DNA of 64,000 nucleotides from the NCBI RefSeq assembly GCF_020873895.1, contig NZ_JAHWGT010000006.1, positions 1 through 64,000 on the forward strand. Reading direction: 5' to 3'. The DNA is from Streptomyces sp. DH12 (GTDB lineage Bacteria > Actinomycetota > Actinomycetes > Streptomycetales > Streptomycetaceae). This document shows, piece after piece, positions 6,896-15,556 of this stretch. The translations under genes and the position numbers were made by a program. Below the pieces are notes generated by a model, which was not told where the DNA came from, ran no database searches, and saw only the letters and a program-made list of their open reading frames with translations. Numbering within the stretch: the stretch's first letter is position 1; the number at the start of each line of letters is the position of its first letter.

Positions 6896-9736
6896 TCACC
6901 ATCCCAGGTGCGTGAACCCCGCCCAGCCCGCCAGGTCGCCCGCGTCGATCCGCCGCACCCGCGGCAGAAGCGCGGCCGGCATCCCGGGCGGCGCCTGGCG
7001 CCGCTCGTCCAGCATCCACAACTGGGCGCTCCGCAACGCACGTCCCGGCGTCTGCCCCTCCCGGGCCATGTAGTGGTGCGTCATGTACATCAGCAGCGAC
7101 GTCGCCTCGTCCGGCACCGGCCACAGGGACCCCACCACCGACCGGGCACCCGCCACCAGGAACGCGGTCGCCAGACTGTACGCCTCGTCGTAGCCGCGCC
7201 CCGACACGTTCGTCCGGCACGCCGCGAGCAGCACCACGTCCAACCCCCCGTACCGGTCCGCCGACTCCGTCAGCTCCTCCGCAGCCAACCGCCCGCCCAG
7301 CAGCTCCAGATACGCGCTGTGGCGCTCACCCGGCCGCACCACCCCGTGGCACGCCAGATGCAGCAGCCCGCCGCGCTGCCGCCGCAACCACCCCGTCACC
7401 GCCTGCGGCGTCGCGTCCTCGGGCCCCAGCAGCACCCCACCCGGGTGGAACGCCGCGTGCACGGCCCGCGCCTCCTCACCCGCGTGGGGCAGGTCCCGCG
7501 TCGGGTCGCCCACGACGAGCGCCTGCCGCGCCCCCGCGGCCGGCCGGGCCGCCACCTCGCACAGCACCCGCGCCGACGGCACGTACGACACCCGCGCCTC
7601 CTGGCAGGCGTACCGGTACCCGCCCCGGCGCCCCCGCACCCGCGCGGCGTGCCACGGCACCATGCCCAGCTCCGCCATCGGCACCAGCACCACGGACGGC
7701 GCACCGCCCAGGCCGCGCGGCACCTGCCGCAGCAGCGGCTCCACCACCGTGGCGCCCGCCCAGTCGCACAGCCGCTCCAACGCCGCCCGCCCCGCGTCCC
7801 CCGCCGGCCGCCCGGCCCCCGCCCCGGCGGGCTGTACGGGAGGCCTGCCCGCGTCCCGGCCCGGCGCCCCCACGTCCCGGTACTCCGCGAGCGGAGGACC
7901 GTCCACCTCCAGCCCCGGCAACCGCAGGTACCGCACCGACCCGTCCGGCGCGACCACCACCGCCGCGCCCGGGTCGCCCTCCTCGGCCGGCACCAGGTAC
8001 ACCAGCGCGTCCGCGCCCACGGCGCGCAACGCCGCGGCCGTCTCCGACAGCGTCGGCACCTCCAGCAACCGCCGCTGGTGCGGCGACGCGGCGAGGACAT
8101 CCAGCACACGCCGCCGCAACCGGCTCGACGGGCCCTGCGCGACGGGCGCCGGCAGCCCCGCGGCCGACTCCGGCACGAACCCGCCGGCGTCCCGCCACTC
8201 CCGGGCCAGCCCCGGCTGCCCCAGCGCCGTCAACATGTCCGGCACCGTCGCCGCGACCGTCGCCGCGTGCAGCACCCCGCCGCGCCCGGCGTCCAACGCG
8301 CGCACGGCGTCCTCGTACGCCCCGTCGGCCAGGCACCAGCGCGCCACCTCCAGCGCGTGGCGCGCCGCGTGGCGGCCGGTGTCCGCCGCGTGCCCCGTAC
8401 CGGACTGGAGCAGCACGCCCCGGGCACCCGTCCGCACGCCCTCCAGCCCGAGCCGCCGCGAGGCGTCCCGGTTCAGCCGGGCCGCCCGCCGGTCCCGGCC
8501 CTGCGCGTCGCCCCGGGCCCGGCACGCGCGCGCCAGCGACTGGGTGATGTTGTGCCACAGCGGATGGTCCGGCCCGCCCGCCTGCCGCCGCGCGTGGTCC
8601 AGCCACGCGATCCCCTGGTCCAGCAGACCGGGACGGTCCGCGGGCGCCCCGGCCCCCAGCGCGGCCAGCACGACATGGCAGACACCGAGGATCAGCGAGT
8701 ACCGCGTCCACCGCTCGTCGCCCGGCTCGACCAGCTCCATCGCCTCGTCCAGCAGCTCCACCGCCTCCGCCAGCCGGACGGGATCGCGGGCGAGCATCGC
8801 GTGCCCGCCCCGCCCGATCGCCGCCTCACCCAACCGGTCCGCCCGCGCGTCGTCGGGCAGCACCTCCAGCTCCCGCCGCAACTCCTCCAGCGGCGGGGCC
8901 GCCGACTGCGCCAACTCCGGGTCGAACCGGCCCGTCCGCATCCCCTGGAGCGCCGCCAGGTGCGCCCGCATGGTGTCCAGGTTCGCGCGGAGCGCCGGCC
9001 GGTCCGCGTGCCCGGCCGGCATCCGCTCCACACACTCCGCCAGCGCCGCGATGTGCTCCGCCAGAGCCGCCTCGTCCTGGCGGCGCGCGGCCTGCCGCCC
9101 CCGGAACGCGGCGAGCTGACCCCCCAGCACCACCCGGTCCTCGTCCTCCCACATCGGGGAGTCCGCCAGCTCCGCCAGGTCCTCGACCGCCGAGTCGAAG
9201 TCGTCCTCACCCCCGCTCAGCTGCGCCAGCTGGGCGCGCAGGCTCGCATGGGTGGTTTGGAACGCGAAGTGCTCCGCGCTGTCCGGCGCGACGAGGCCCA
9301 TCGCCTCGTCCACCCGCGCCAACGCCTCCTCCAGCGCCGCCGGCCCCGCCCCCGTGTCCCGCAGCGCCGTCAGCGCGCTCACCCCGGGCACGTTCGCCTG
9401 CCAGCGCGCCTCCTGCGGACCGTGCTCCCGCAACTCCCGCAGCAGTTCCTCGCGCTCCGCCCGCCGCCGGGCGACGGCGTCCGCCCGGTCGAACTGGAGC
9501 ATCGGCAGCAGCGACAGGATCTGCCCGGCCCGCATGCCCGACATGACCGTCGCCCGGGGCAGCGCCTTCCAGTCCCGGTACATCCGGTCGAACGCCGCGT
9601 CGGCGGTGGCGCACCCCAGCCGGTCGCACACCAGCGACGTCACGCGCGCCAGGGCCTCGGCGCCGTTGCCCAGCCGCTCCCAGGTGTCCTTGACTTCCCA
9701 CGTCACGGCGTTCAGGTCGTACGGGATCTCCGGCAT
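6896..9736 (-). CDS. CHAT-domain (caspase-like) protease with helical-repeat N-terminus
   Basis: 946 residues starting at ATG 9736. The C-terminal ~300 residues form a CHAT domain (caspase HetF-associated with TPRs), a clan CD cysteine peptidase: the catalytic His797 is in HLACHG and Cys840 in LLAACRT, followed by SLATAFLVAGARSVVGSLW, a typical CHAT stretch. The first ~550 residues are alpha-helical with TPR-like character but no perfect consensus repeat. Such proteins cleave partner proteins when triggered; in actinomycetes most partners are unknown. The next gene downstream is a multi-pass membrane protein, a possible partner. No signal peptide, so cytoplasmic. Confidence 0.85.
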   Translation of the reverse strand: MPEIPYDLNAVTWEVKDTWERLGNGAEALARVTSLVCDRLGCATADAAFDRMYRDWKALPRATVMSGMRAGQILSLLPMLQFDRADAVARRRAEREELLRELREHGPQEARWQANVPGVSALTALRDTGAGPAALEEALARVDEAMGLVAPDSAEHFAFQTTHASLRAQLAQLSGGEDDFDSAVEDLAELADSPMWEDEDRVVLGGQLAAFRGRQAARRQDEAALAEHIAALAECVERMPAGHADRPALRANLDTMRAHLAALQGMRTGRFDPELAQSAAPPLEELRRELEVLPDDARADRLGEAAIGRGGHAMLARDPVRLAEAVELLDEAMELVEPGDERWTRYSLILGVCHVVLAALGAGAPADRPGLLDQGIAWLDHARRQAGGPDHPLWHNITQSLARACRARGDAQGRDRRAARLNRDASRRLGLEGVRTGARGVLLQSGTGHAADTGRHAARHALEVARWCLADGAYEDAVRALDAGRGGVLHAATVAATVPDMLTALGQPGLAREWRDAGGFVPESAAGLPAPVAQGPSSRLRRRVLDVLAASPHQRRLLEVPTLSETAAALRAVGADALVYLVPAEEGDPGAAVVVAPDGSVRYLRLPGLEVDGPPLAEYRDVGAPGRDAGRPPVQPAGAGAGRPAGDAGRAALERLCDWAGATVVEPLLRQVPRGLGGAPSVVLVPMAELGMVPWHAARVRGRRGGYRYACQEARVSYVPSARVLCEVAARPAAGARQALVVGDPTRDLPHAGEEARAVHAAFHPGGVLLGPEDATPQAVTGWLRRQRGGLLHLACHGVVRPGERHSAYLELLGGRLAAEELTESADRYGGLDVVLLAACRTNVSGRGYDEAYSLATAFLVAGARSVVGSLWPVPDEATSLLMYMTHHYMAREGQTPGRALRSAQLWMLDERRQAPPGMPAALLPRVRRIDAGDLAGWAGFTHLGW

Positions 9737-9814
9737 GCCCAGCCCCCTCCGGCGTCGTCACCGTCAGGTCACGCTAGCGGCGCGGGCGGCCGGATTCCGG
9801 CCGAACGCCGGTCG

Positions 9815-10597
9815 TCACCCGGCCACGAGCCCCGCCAGGCGCTCGCGACCCGCCGCGAGGAGCCCCGGCAGCGGCGGCGCGTCCGGGTGCCAGCGCCGCT
9901 CGTACTCCCAGCACAGCCAGCCGTCCCGGTCCAGCAGCCCCACGCACGCGCCCAGCGGCAGGGCGCCCTCACCCAGCGGCACCGGCGTCGGGTCGTCGAC
10001 CGACGGGCAGTCCTTGACCTGCACGTATCCCAGGTACGGCGCGAGCAGCCCGTACGTACGCCGCGGCTCCTCGCCCGCCCGCCAGGCGTGCATCACGTCC
10101 CACACGGCACCCACCTGCGGATGCCCCACCGCCGCCACGACCCGCGCCACGTCGGCGCCCGTCGGGTGCGAGTCGTGGTTCTCCAGCAGGATCCGCACGT
10201 CCAGCTCCGCCGCGACCTCCGCCGCGGCCCCCAACCGCCGCGCCGCCACCGCGTCCGCCGCCTCCTGCGCCTGCTCCCCGCCCCCGGGCAGGACCCGCAC
10301 GTACGGCGCGCCGAGGTCGGCGGCGAGGTGCAGCAGCCGGTACAGCTCCTCGTACACCTCCTCGTCGTCGCCGTCGGCCGCCACCCGGGCGTACCCGGCG
10401 ACACCGAGGACCTCCACCCCGCCCGCCGCGAACGCCGCCGCCACCTCGCGCCGCTCGTGCGCGACGAGACCCGGGTGCACCGGTTCCTCGGGGTGGGCCC
10501 GCAGCTCCACCCCCTGGTAGCCGACCTCGCCGGCCAGCCGCACCACGTCGTCAACTGCCATTCCGGGGACCCCGAGGGTCGAGAACGCGTACCTCAT
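9815..10597 (-). CDS. Sugar phosphate isomerase/epimerase family (xylose isomerase-like TIM barrel)
   Basis: 260 residues. Typical features of the AP-endonuclease-2 / IolE-IolI type TIM barrel are visible: FSTLGVPG at the N-terminus, GVELRAH, ILLENHDSHPTG, GAVWDVMHAW and WEYERRW near the end. The Glu, Asp and His residues in these strands are the expected metal ligands. Proteins of this family isomerise or epimerise sugars or inositol derivatives, or dehydrate keto-inositols. No pathway partner is adjacent: the upstream gene on this strand is far away and downstream lies the CHAT gene. The substrate is unknown. Confidence 0.8.
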   Translation of the reverse strand: MRYAFSTLGVPGMAVDDVVRLAGEVGYQGVELRAHPEEPVHPGLVAHERREVAAAFAAGGVEVLGVAGYARVAADGDDEEVYEELYRLLHLAADLGAPYVRVLPGGGEQAQEAADAVAARRLGAAAEVAAELDVRILLENHDSHPTGADVARVVAAVGHPQVGAVWDVMHAWRAGEEPRRTYGLLAPYLGYVQVKDCPSVDDPTPVPLGEGALPLGACVGLLDRDGWLCWEYERRWHPDAPPLPGLLAAGRERLAGLVAG

Positions 10598-10657
10598 CCA
10601 AGCAAGCTACCCCGCACCCCGGAATCCACCGCGCGAGTGCCACGCCCTGCCGACGCC

Positions 10658-10826
10658 GATGCCGGTGGGTGGGGTCGGGGCCGCGGCGGGTCACCTCCTC
10701 GGGGCCGGCGGCCCTGGGCCCTGGACGACGGAACCCGCCAGAAGCCGCCAACCCCTGCGGGGGCGACCCCCCACGCCCCCTCCCAGGCCGTACGCGCCCT
10801 CAGCGCCGCGGCGGTGCGGGGTGGGG
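10658..10826. repeat. Left arm of a long (~168 bp) inverted repeat
   Basis: This stretch is almost identical to the reverse complement of 11742-11909, with only a handful of mismatches and a small indel. The two arms flank about 915 bp with two small genes. The left arm ends just before the start of the ATP-binding protein gene at 10835, so it would carry that gene's promoter region. The gap 10598-10834 holds nothing else. Confidence 0.85.
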
Positions 10827-10834
10827 ACGTCGAT

Positions 10835-11248
10835 GTGGCGCCGCTCAGCCTCTCGCACGCCGCGTGGAGGGCGTTCACCGCGTCCGCCCGGAGCGGCGGG
10901 GCGGGGCAGGTTCTCCGGCACCCGCCAGGGGCGCGGCTCGCGCGGATGCTCGCGGCCCACCGACTCCACGTGTGGGGCGTCCCGTACGACCGTCCACACC
11001 GCGACGCGGTCCTGCACACGCGCGTGCAGGGGCGCGATGTCGAGGTGCGGCTCGCGCGCGACGCGAACGGGACGGTGCGGGTCGAGGTGTCCGACGCCGA
11101 TCCCTCCCGGCCGGAACCCGTCACGGCGGCGCCCGAGGCCGAACGCGGGCGTGGCCTCCTCCTCGTGGACGCGGTCGCCTCCCGCTGGGGCGTGGCGCGG
11201 CGCACGGGCCTCGGGAAGACGGTCCGGGTGGATCTCGACCGGCCCTGA
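10835..11248 (+). CDS. Shortened RsbW-like ATP-binding protein, probably inactive
   Basis: 137 residues from GTG 10835 (GTGGGGA about 10 bases upstream). The sequence follows the Streptomyces anti-sigma-factor-like histidine-kinase ATPase family: LAAHRL, then GVPYDRP, RVEVSDAD (N of the GHKL fold replaced) and the G-box GRGLLLVDAVASRWG. In relatives about a dozen residues containing the Glu and Asn of the N-box stand between PHRD and AVLH; here these two pieces are joined directly. This reads as an in-frame deletion that would remove Mg-ATP binding, so the protein may be a remnant or a non-catalytic variant. It lies inside the long inverted repeat. Confidence 0.6.
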   Translation: MAPLSLSHAAWRAFTASARSGGAGQVLRHPPGARLARMLAAHRLHVWGVPYDRPHRDAVLHTRVQGRDVEVRLARDANGTVRVEVSDADPSRPEPVTAAPEAERGRGLLLVDAVASRWGVARRTGLGKTVRVDLDRP

Positions 11249-11266
11249 TCGGCGACACTGAGGCGA

Positions 11267-11767
11267 ATGAGCGACCGGACGGACGGAGCCAGGACCATGC
11301 TGCATCTCGACCGGCGGCTCATCGGTGGCTGGTACAGCGCGCCTTTCGACGTGGGCGCCATGGAGACGAGCGACCTGGTGTTCCTCGCGGACGGGCGGGG
11401 GTGGAGCCGGTTCGAGAGCATCAGCTCCGAGCTGAGCGTCAGTCGCTTCCGCTGGCACTGCCCCGACGCCGGGGTGCTGGAACTGCGCCACACGTGGCGG
11501 GTCGACGGGCGCTGGGGGAGCGGCGACGGCTTCGCCGCCGTGGACTCCAGCGGCCCGGAGGACGAGGTGGTCCACACCGGCTACCGCGTCGGCCCCGAGA
11601 CGCCGCCCTACGCGACGCGACCGGTGGACGCCCTCGTCCTCGGCGAGGTGGTCGCCTTCACCACCACGTACGCCCGAGGGGAGCGGACCGTGTCGGCCGC
11701 CGACGACCCGTCGGCGGCGCTCGTCCCGTACGCCCCGGCCCCCCGCCCCGCGCCGCCGCGGCGCTGA
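11267..11767 (+). CDS. Conserved hypothetical protein, cytoplasmic
   Basis: 166 residues starting at ATG 11267 (GAGG just upstream), 18 bases after the stop of the ATP-binding gene, so probably one transcription unit with it. An internal ATG at 11297 (MLHLDRRLIGGWYS) is an alternative start. The body is beta-rich with many Trp and Tyr residues, reminiscent of lipocalin-like small-ligand or surface-stress proteins, but no family is recognised. The last ~10 codons (Pro/Arg-rich, ending APPRR) lie inside the right arm of the long inverted repeat, so the repeat supplies the C-terminus and stop codon. Confidence 0.6.
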   Translation: MSDRTDGARTMLHLDRRLIGGWYSAPFDVGAMETSDLVFLADGRGWSRFESISSELSVSRFRWHCPDAGVLELRHTWRVDGRWGSGDGFAAVDSSGPEDEVVHTGYRVGPETPPYATRPVDALVLGEVVAFTTTYARGERTVSAADDPSAALVPYAPAPRPAPPRR

Positions 11768-11909
11768 GGGCGCGTACGGCCTGGGAGGGGGCGTGGGGGG
11801 TCGCCCCCGCAGGGGTTGGCGGCTGCTGGCGGGTTCCGTCGTCCAGGGCCCAGGGCCGCCGGCCCCGAGGAGGTGACCCCCCACGGCCCCGACCCCACCC
11901 ACCGGCATC
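11742..11909. repeat. Right arm of a long (~168 bp) inverted repeat
   Basis: Reverse-complement partner of 10658-10826. It overlaps the last codons and stop of the gene at 11267-11767 and fills most of the gap before the LacI-type gene. The arms can pair into a very long hairpin; as a transcript end this would act as a terminator. The remaining bases 11910-11974 show nothing. Confidence 0.85.
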
Positions 11910-11974
11910 CGGCGCAGCGCCACGCGCGGGCGGGCGCCCCCGCGCGCGGGGCACCGCCGGACGCGGGCGCCCCG

Positions 11975-13057
11975 CTACGCGCGCGGGGGTGCCGTCGACG
12001 CGCGGACCGTGAGTTCGCCGGCGATGGTCTCGACGCCCCCGGGCGGCGGCGTGTCCGTGCCCATCGCCAGGCGGCCCGCCCGTACGCCCGCCTCGTGCAG
12101 CGGCAGCCGCACCGTCGTCAGGGCCGGGACGGCGTCGACGGAGAACGGCAGGTCGTCGAAGCCCGCCACCGACACGTCCTGCGGGATGCGCAGCCCCGCC
12201 TCGCGCACGGCCGCGCAGGCGCCGAGCGCGACGGTGTCGTTGGCGGCGACGACGGCCGTGAGGGACGGGTCGCGGGCCAGCAGCTCGCGGGTCGCCTCGT
12301 ACCCGGCGGCCCGGGTGTACGGGCCGTGCACGGTCAGCCGGTCCGCGGCCCCGTCCCCGGGCGCGTCCGGTCCGCCGCCGGATGCCCCCGCCGCCGCGAG
12401 CGCCTCGCGGTGGCCCTCCAGCCGGTCGCGCGTCGTGGACCGTTCGGCGGGCCCGGCGACGTAGCCGATGCGCCGGTGGCCCAGGGCGAGCAGGTGTTCG
12501 GTCAGCAGGCGTCCGCCGCCGCGGTTGTCGAAGGCGAGGGTGGCGGTGACGGCGTCGCCCGGCATGGGCGGGCGGCCGCACAGCACGACGCGGGTGCCCG
12601 CGTCGGCGAGCTTGGCGAGCTTGGCGGTCAGGGCGGCGATGTGCGCGGGGTCGTCCAGCGCGCCGCCGGTGACGACGACGGCGGCGGCCCGCTGCCGCTG
12701 GAGGAGCGTCAGGTAGGTGAGTTCGCGCTCGGGGGAGCCGCCGGTGTTGCAGACGACGGCGAGCTTCTCACCGCCCGCGCGGCCCGTGCCGGTGTCGCCG
12801 ATGGCGCTCTGCGCGGCTCCGGCCATGATGCCGAAGAAGGGGTCGGCGATGTCGTTGACGAGGATGCCGACGAGGTCGGACGTGGCGGCGGCGAGCGCGC
12901 TGGCGGGGCCGTTGAGGACGTAGTCGAGTTCGTCGACCGCGCGCAGGACCCGCTCCCTGGTCGACGCGGCGACGGGGTAGTTGCCGTTGAGGACGCGCGA
13001 GACGGTCGCCGGGGAGACCCGGGCGCGTGCCGCCACGTCGGCCAGAGTGACTGTCAT
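11975..13057 (-). CDS. LacI-family transcriptional repressor
   Basis: 360 residues. The start is ATG 13057 with GGAGGGA about 8 bases upstream, giving the usual N-terminus TLADVAARARVSPATVSRVL, the LacI helix-turn-helix with hinge (residues 1-60). The periplasmic-binding-protein-like sensor domain follows, with GILVNDIADPFF, GYVAGPAER and AVVAANDTVALGA, so it is full length. It is divergent from the sugar operon at 13212-16386, and a near-perfect 20-bp LacI-type palindrome lies between them. It most likely represses that operon, and itself, until a sugar or its derivative binds. Confidence 0.92.
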   Translation of the reverse strand: MTVTLADVAARARVSPATVSRVLNGNYPVAASTRERVLRAVDELDYVLNGPASALAAATSDLVGILVNDIADPFFGIMAGAAQSAIGDTGTGRAGGEKLAVVCNTGGSPERELTYLTLLQRQRAAAVVVTGGALDDPAHIAALTAKLAKLADAGTRVVLCGRPPMPGDAVTATLAFDNRGGGRLLTEHLLALGHRRIGYVAGPAERSTTRDRLEGHREALAAAGASGGGPDAPGDGAADRLTVHGPYTRAAGYEATRELLARDPSLTAVVAANDTVALGACAAVREAGLRIPQDVSVAGFDDLPFSVDAVPALTTVRLPLHEAGVRAGRLAMGTDTPPPGGVETIAGELTVRASTAPPRA

Positions 13058-13129
13058 CGCGTCCCTCCGCAGGGGGAAGTCGGGCGCGGCTCTTGTACCG
13101 GCCGCTGTGCGCAGGCTAGCGTCATGACC

Positions 13130-13149
13130 CATAGAAAGCGCTTGCTATG
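13130..13149. promoter_or_regulatory. LacI-type operator
   Basis: catagaaagcgcttgctatg is a 20-bp palindrome with a single mismatched pair and the central GC step (AAGCGCTT) of LacI/GalR operators. It lies 73 bases upstream of the LacI-type gene's start and 63 bases upstream of the oxidoreductase gene's start, so it can control both directions. Confidence 0.85.
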
Positions 13150-13211
13150 GCGGTTCGCACCATCGGCCGCACGGCGCGCAGGGGCCACAGGGGCAGACAT
13201 GGAGGACCTTC

Positions 13212-14363
13212 GTGACACGTAGGACAGTGCGGATCGCCATGAACGGCGTCACCGGACGGATGGGATACCGCCAGCACCTGGTGCGCTCCGTCCTCGCGAT
13301 CCGCGAGCAGGGCGGCCTGGACCTCGGGGACGGCCGCGTGCTGTGGCCGGAGCCGGTCCTGGTCGGGCGCCGCGAGCACGCCCTGCGCGAACTCGCCGAG
13401 CGCCACGGGCTGACCGAGTGGTCCACGGACCTCGACGCCGTCCTCGCCGACGACCGCACGGAGGTCTACTTCGACGCCCAGGTCACCTCGGCGCGCGTCT
13501 CGGCGATCACCCGGGCCATCGCCGCGGGCAAGCACGTGTACACGGAGAAGCCCACCGCCACCGACCTGGCCGGCGCCCTGGAGCTGGCCCGCCTCGCGCG
13601 CGGGGCGGGGATCAAGCACGGCGTCGTGCAGGACAAGATCTTCCTGCCGGGCCTGCTCAAGTTGAAGCGCCTCATCGACGGCGGCTTCTTCGGCGAGATC
13701 CTCTCCGTGCGCGGCGAGTTCGGCTACTGGGTCTTCGAGGGCGACTGGCAGGAGGCGCAGCGCCCGTCGTGGAACTACCGCGCGGAGGACGGCGGCGGCA
13801 TCGTCGTCGACATGTTCCCGCACTGGGAGTACGTGCTGCACGAGCTGTTCGGCCGGGTCACCGGCGTCACCGCCCGGGTCACGACGCACGTGCCGCAGCG
13901 CTGGGACGAGCAGGGCAAGCCGTACGCGGCCACCGCCGACGACGCGGCGTACGGCATCTTCGACCTGGAGGGCGGGGCCGTCGCGCAGATCAACTCCTCG
14001 TGGGCGGTGCGGGTCCACCGCGACGAGCTGGTCGAGTTCCAGGTGGACGGTACGCACGGCTCGGCCGTCGCCGGGCTGCGCGGGTGCCGCGTGCAGCACC
14101 GCTCCGCGACGCCGAAGCCGGTGTGGAACCCGGACCTGCCGGTCACGCACTCCTTCCGGGACCAGTGGCAGGAGGTGCCGGACAACGCCGAGTTCGACAA
14201 CGGCTTCAAGGCGCAGTGGGAGCTGTTCCTGCGGCACGTCGTCCTCGACGAGCCGTACCAGTGGGACCTGCTCGCCGGGGCGCGGGGCGTCCAGCTCGCC
14301 GAGCTGGGACTGCGCTCCTCCGCGGAGGGCCGCCGCTTCGAGGTGCCGGAGCTGTCGCTGTGA
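13212..14363 (+). CDS. Gfo/Idh/MocA-family oxidoreductase
   Basis: 383 residues from GTG 13212 with GGAGGAC upstream. N-terminal Rossmann domain (MNGVTGRMGYR) and the family signature EKPTA with its conserved Lys (around residue 115), then GGGIVVDMFPHW in the substrate domain. Enzymes of this family oxidise or reduce sugars, inositols and their derivatives with NAD(P). It is first in a three-gene operon; its TGA overlaps the GTG of the next gene by 4 bases (GTGA), so the two are translationally coupled. Controlled by the divergent LacI-type repressor through the operator at 13130. The exact sugar is not evident. Confidence 0.87.
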   Translation: MTRRTVRIAMNGVTGRMGYRQHLVRSVLAIREQGGLDLGDGRVLWPEPVLVGRREHALRELAERHGLTEWSTDLDAVLADDRTEVYFDAQVTSARVSAITRAIAAGKHVYTEKPTATDLAGALELARLARGAGIKHGVVQDKIFLPGLLKLKRLIDGGFFGEILSVRGEFGYWVFEGDWQEAQRPSWNYRAEDGGGIVVDMFPHWEYVLHELFGRVTGVTARVTTHVPQRWDEQGKPYAATADDAAYGIFDLEGGAVAQINSSWAVRVHRDELVEFQVDGTHGSAVAGLRGCRVQHRSATPKPVWNPDLPVTHSFRDQWQEVPDNAEFDNGFKAQWELFLRHVVLDEPYQWDLLAGARGVQLAELGLRSSAEGRRFEVPELSL

Positions 14364-15556
14364 CCGCGGCGCCGGGCCTGGCGGTGCGCCTGCCGAACGC
14401 GGACGGCTCCACGCGCGCGTACCACCCGCGTACCGAGCCGTTCGCCGCCACGGCCAGTACGCCGCTCGCCTCCCGCACGGTGTTCGCCGCGGCGCACGTC
14501 GTCGCCGACCCGTACGCGGACACCTCGCCCGACTCGCCGGCCGCGGTCGACTGGGACGCCACGCTCGCGTTCCGCCGCCACCTGTGGTCGCACGGGCTGG
14601 GTGTGGCGGAGGCGATGGACACCGCCCAGCGGGGGATGGGCCTGGACTGGGCGGGCGCCGCGGAGCTGATCCGCCGCTCGGCCGCCGAGGCGAAGGCGGT
14701 GGGCGGCCGCATCGCCTGCGGGGTGGGCACCGACCAGCTCACCGCGCCGGCCGCCGGCGCGGGCACCGCGCCCGCGGGCCTGGCCGCGGTGCGTGCCGCG
14801 TACGAGGAGCAGCTCGCCCTGGTCGAGGGGGCGGGCGCGCAGGCGGTGCTCATGGCGTCGCGGGCGCTGGCCGCCGAGGCCCGGACCCCGGACGACTACC
14901 TGGAGCTGTACGCGCACCTGCTGCGGCAGGCGTCCGAGCCGGTGGTGCTGCACTGGCTGGGCCCGATGTTCGATCCGGCGCTGGAGGGCTACTGGGGCTC
15001 GTCCGACCTGGACGCCGCGACCGCCGTGTTCCTGGAGGTGATCGCCGCGCACCCGGACAAGGTGGACGGCGTCAAGATCTCCTTGCTGGACGCGGAGCGG
15101 GAGGTCGACCTGCGGCGGCGCCTCCCGGAGGGGGTGCGCTGCTACACGGGTGACGACTTCCACTACCCCGAGCTGATCGCGGGGGACGGGCAGGGCTTCA
15201 GCCACGCCCTGCTCGGGGTGTTCGACCCGCTGGGCCCGCTCGCGGCGGAGGCGGTGCGCGTCCTGGACACCGGTGACGCGGCGGGCTTCCGCGCCCTGCT
15301 CGATCCCACGGTCGCCCTCTCACGCCACCTCTTCGAGGCGCCGACCCGCTTCTACAAGACGGGCGTGGTGTTCCTGGCGTGGCTCGCGGGCCACCAGGAC
15401 CACTTCGCGATGGTGGGCGGTCTGCAGTCGGCGCGGTCCCTGCCGCACCTGGCGCGGGCCTACGAACTGGCGGACGGGCTGGGGCTGTTCCCGGATCCGG
15501 AGCTGGCGGCGGACCGTGCGGCGTCCCTCTTCGCCGTGTACGGGGTGGCCCGGTGA
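14360..15556 (+). CDS. DUF993 dihydrodipicolinate-synthase-like protein
   Basis: 398 residues from GTG 14360, overlapping the previous stop. It matches the DUF993 group, TIM-barrel proteins annotated as dihydrodipicolinate synthase/N-acetylneuraminate lyase-like. Visible pieces include AEAMDTAQRGMGLDW, VVLHWLGPMFDP and DGVKISLLD, whose Lys (about residue 238) is the likely Schiff-base residue of a class I aldolase. It probably splits or makes a C-C bond in a keto-sugar acid formed by the operon. Neighbours: Gfo/Idh oxidoreductase upstream and isomerase downstream with another GTGA overlap. Confidence 0.82.
   Translation: MTAAPGLAVRLPNADGSTRAYHPRTEPFAATASTPLASRTVFAAAHVVADPYADTSPDSPAAVDWDATLAFRRHLWSHGLGVAEAMDTAQRGMGLDWAGAAELIRRSAAEAKAVGGRIACGVGTDQLTAPAAGAGTAPAGLAAVRAAYEEQLALVEGAGAQAVLMASRALAAEARTPDDYLELYAHLLRQASEPVVLHWLGPMFDPALEGYWGSSDLDAATAVFLEVIAAHPDKVDGVKISLLDAEREVDLRRRLPEGVRCYTGDDFHYPELIAGDGQGFSHALLGVFDPLGPLAAEAVRVLDTGDAAGFRALLDPTVALSRHLFEAPTRFYKTGVVFLAWLAGHQDHFAMVGGLQSARSLPHLARAYELADGLGLFPDPELAADRAASLFAVYGVAR

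Noticed and set aside
5204-11248. A 2,014-codon open frame on the plus strand
   Set aside because: It runs antisense to the CHAT, membrane-protein and isomerase genes. It is Arg/Pro-rich without any domain, a typical shadow frame of GC-rich DNA. Only its last ~137 codons are a real gene.
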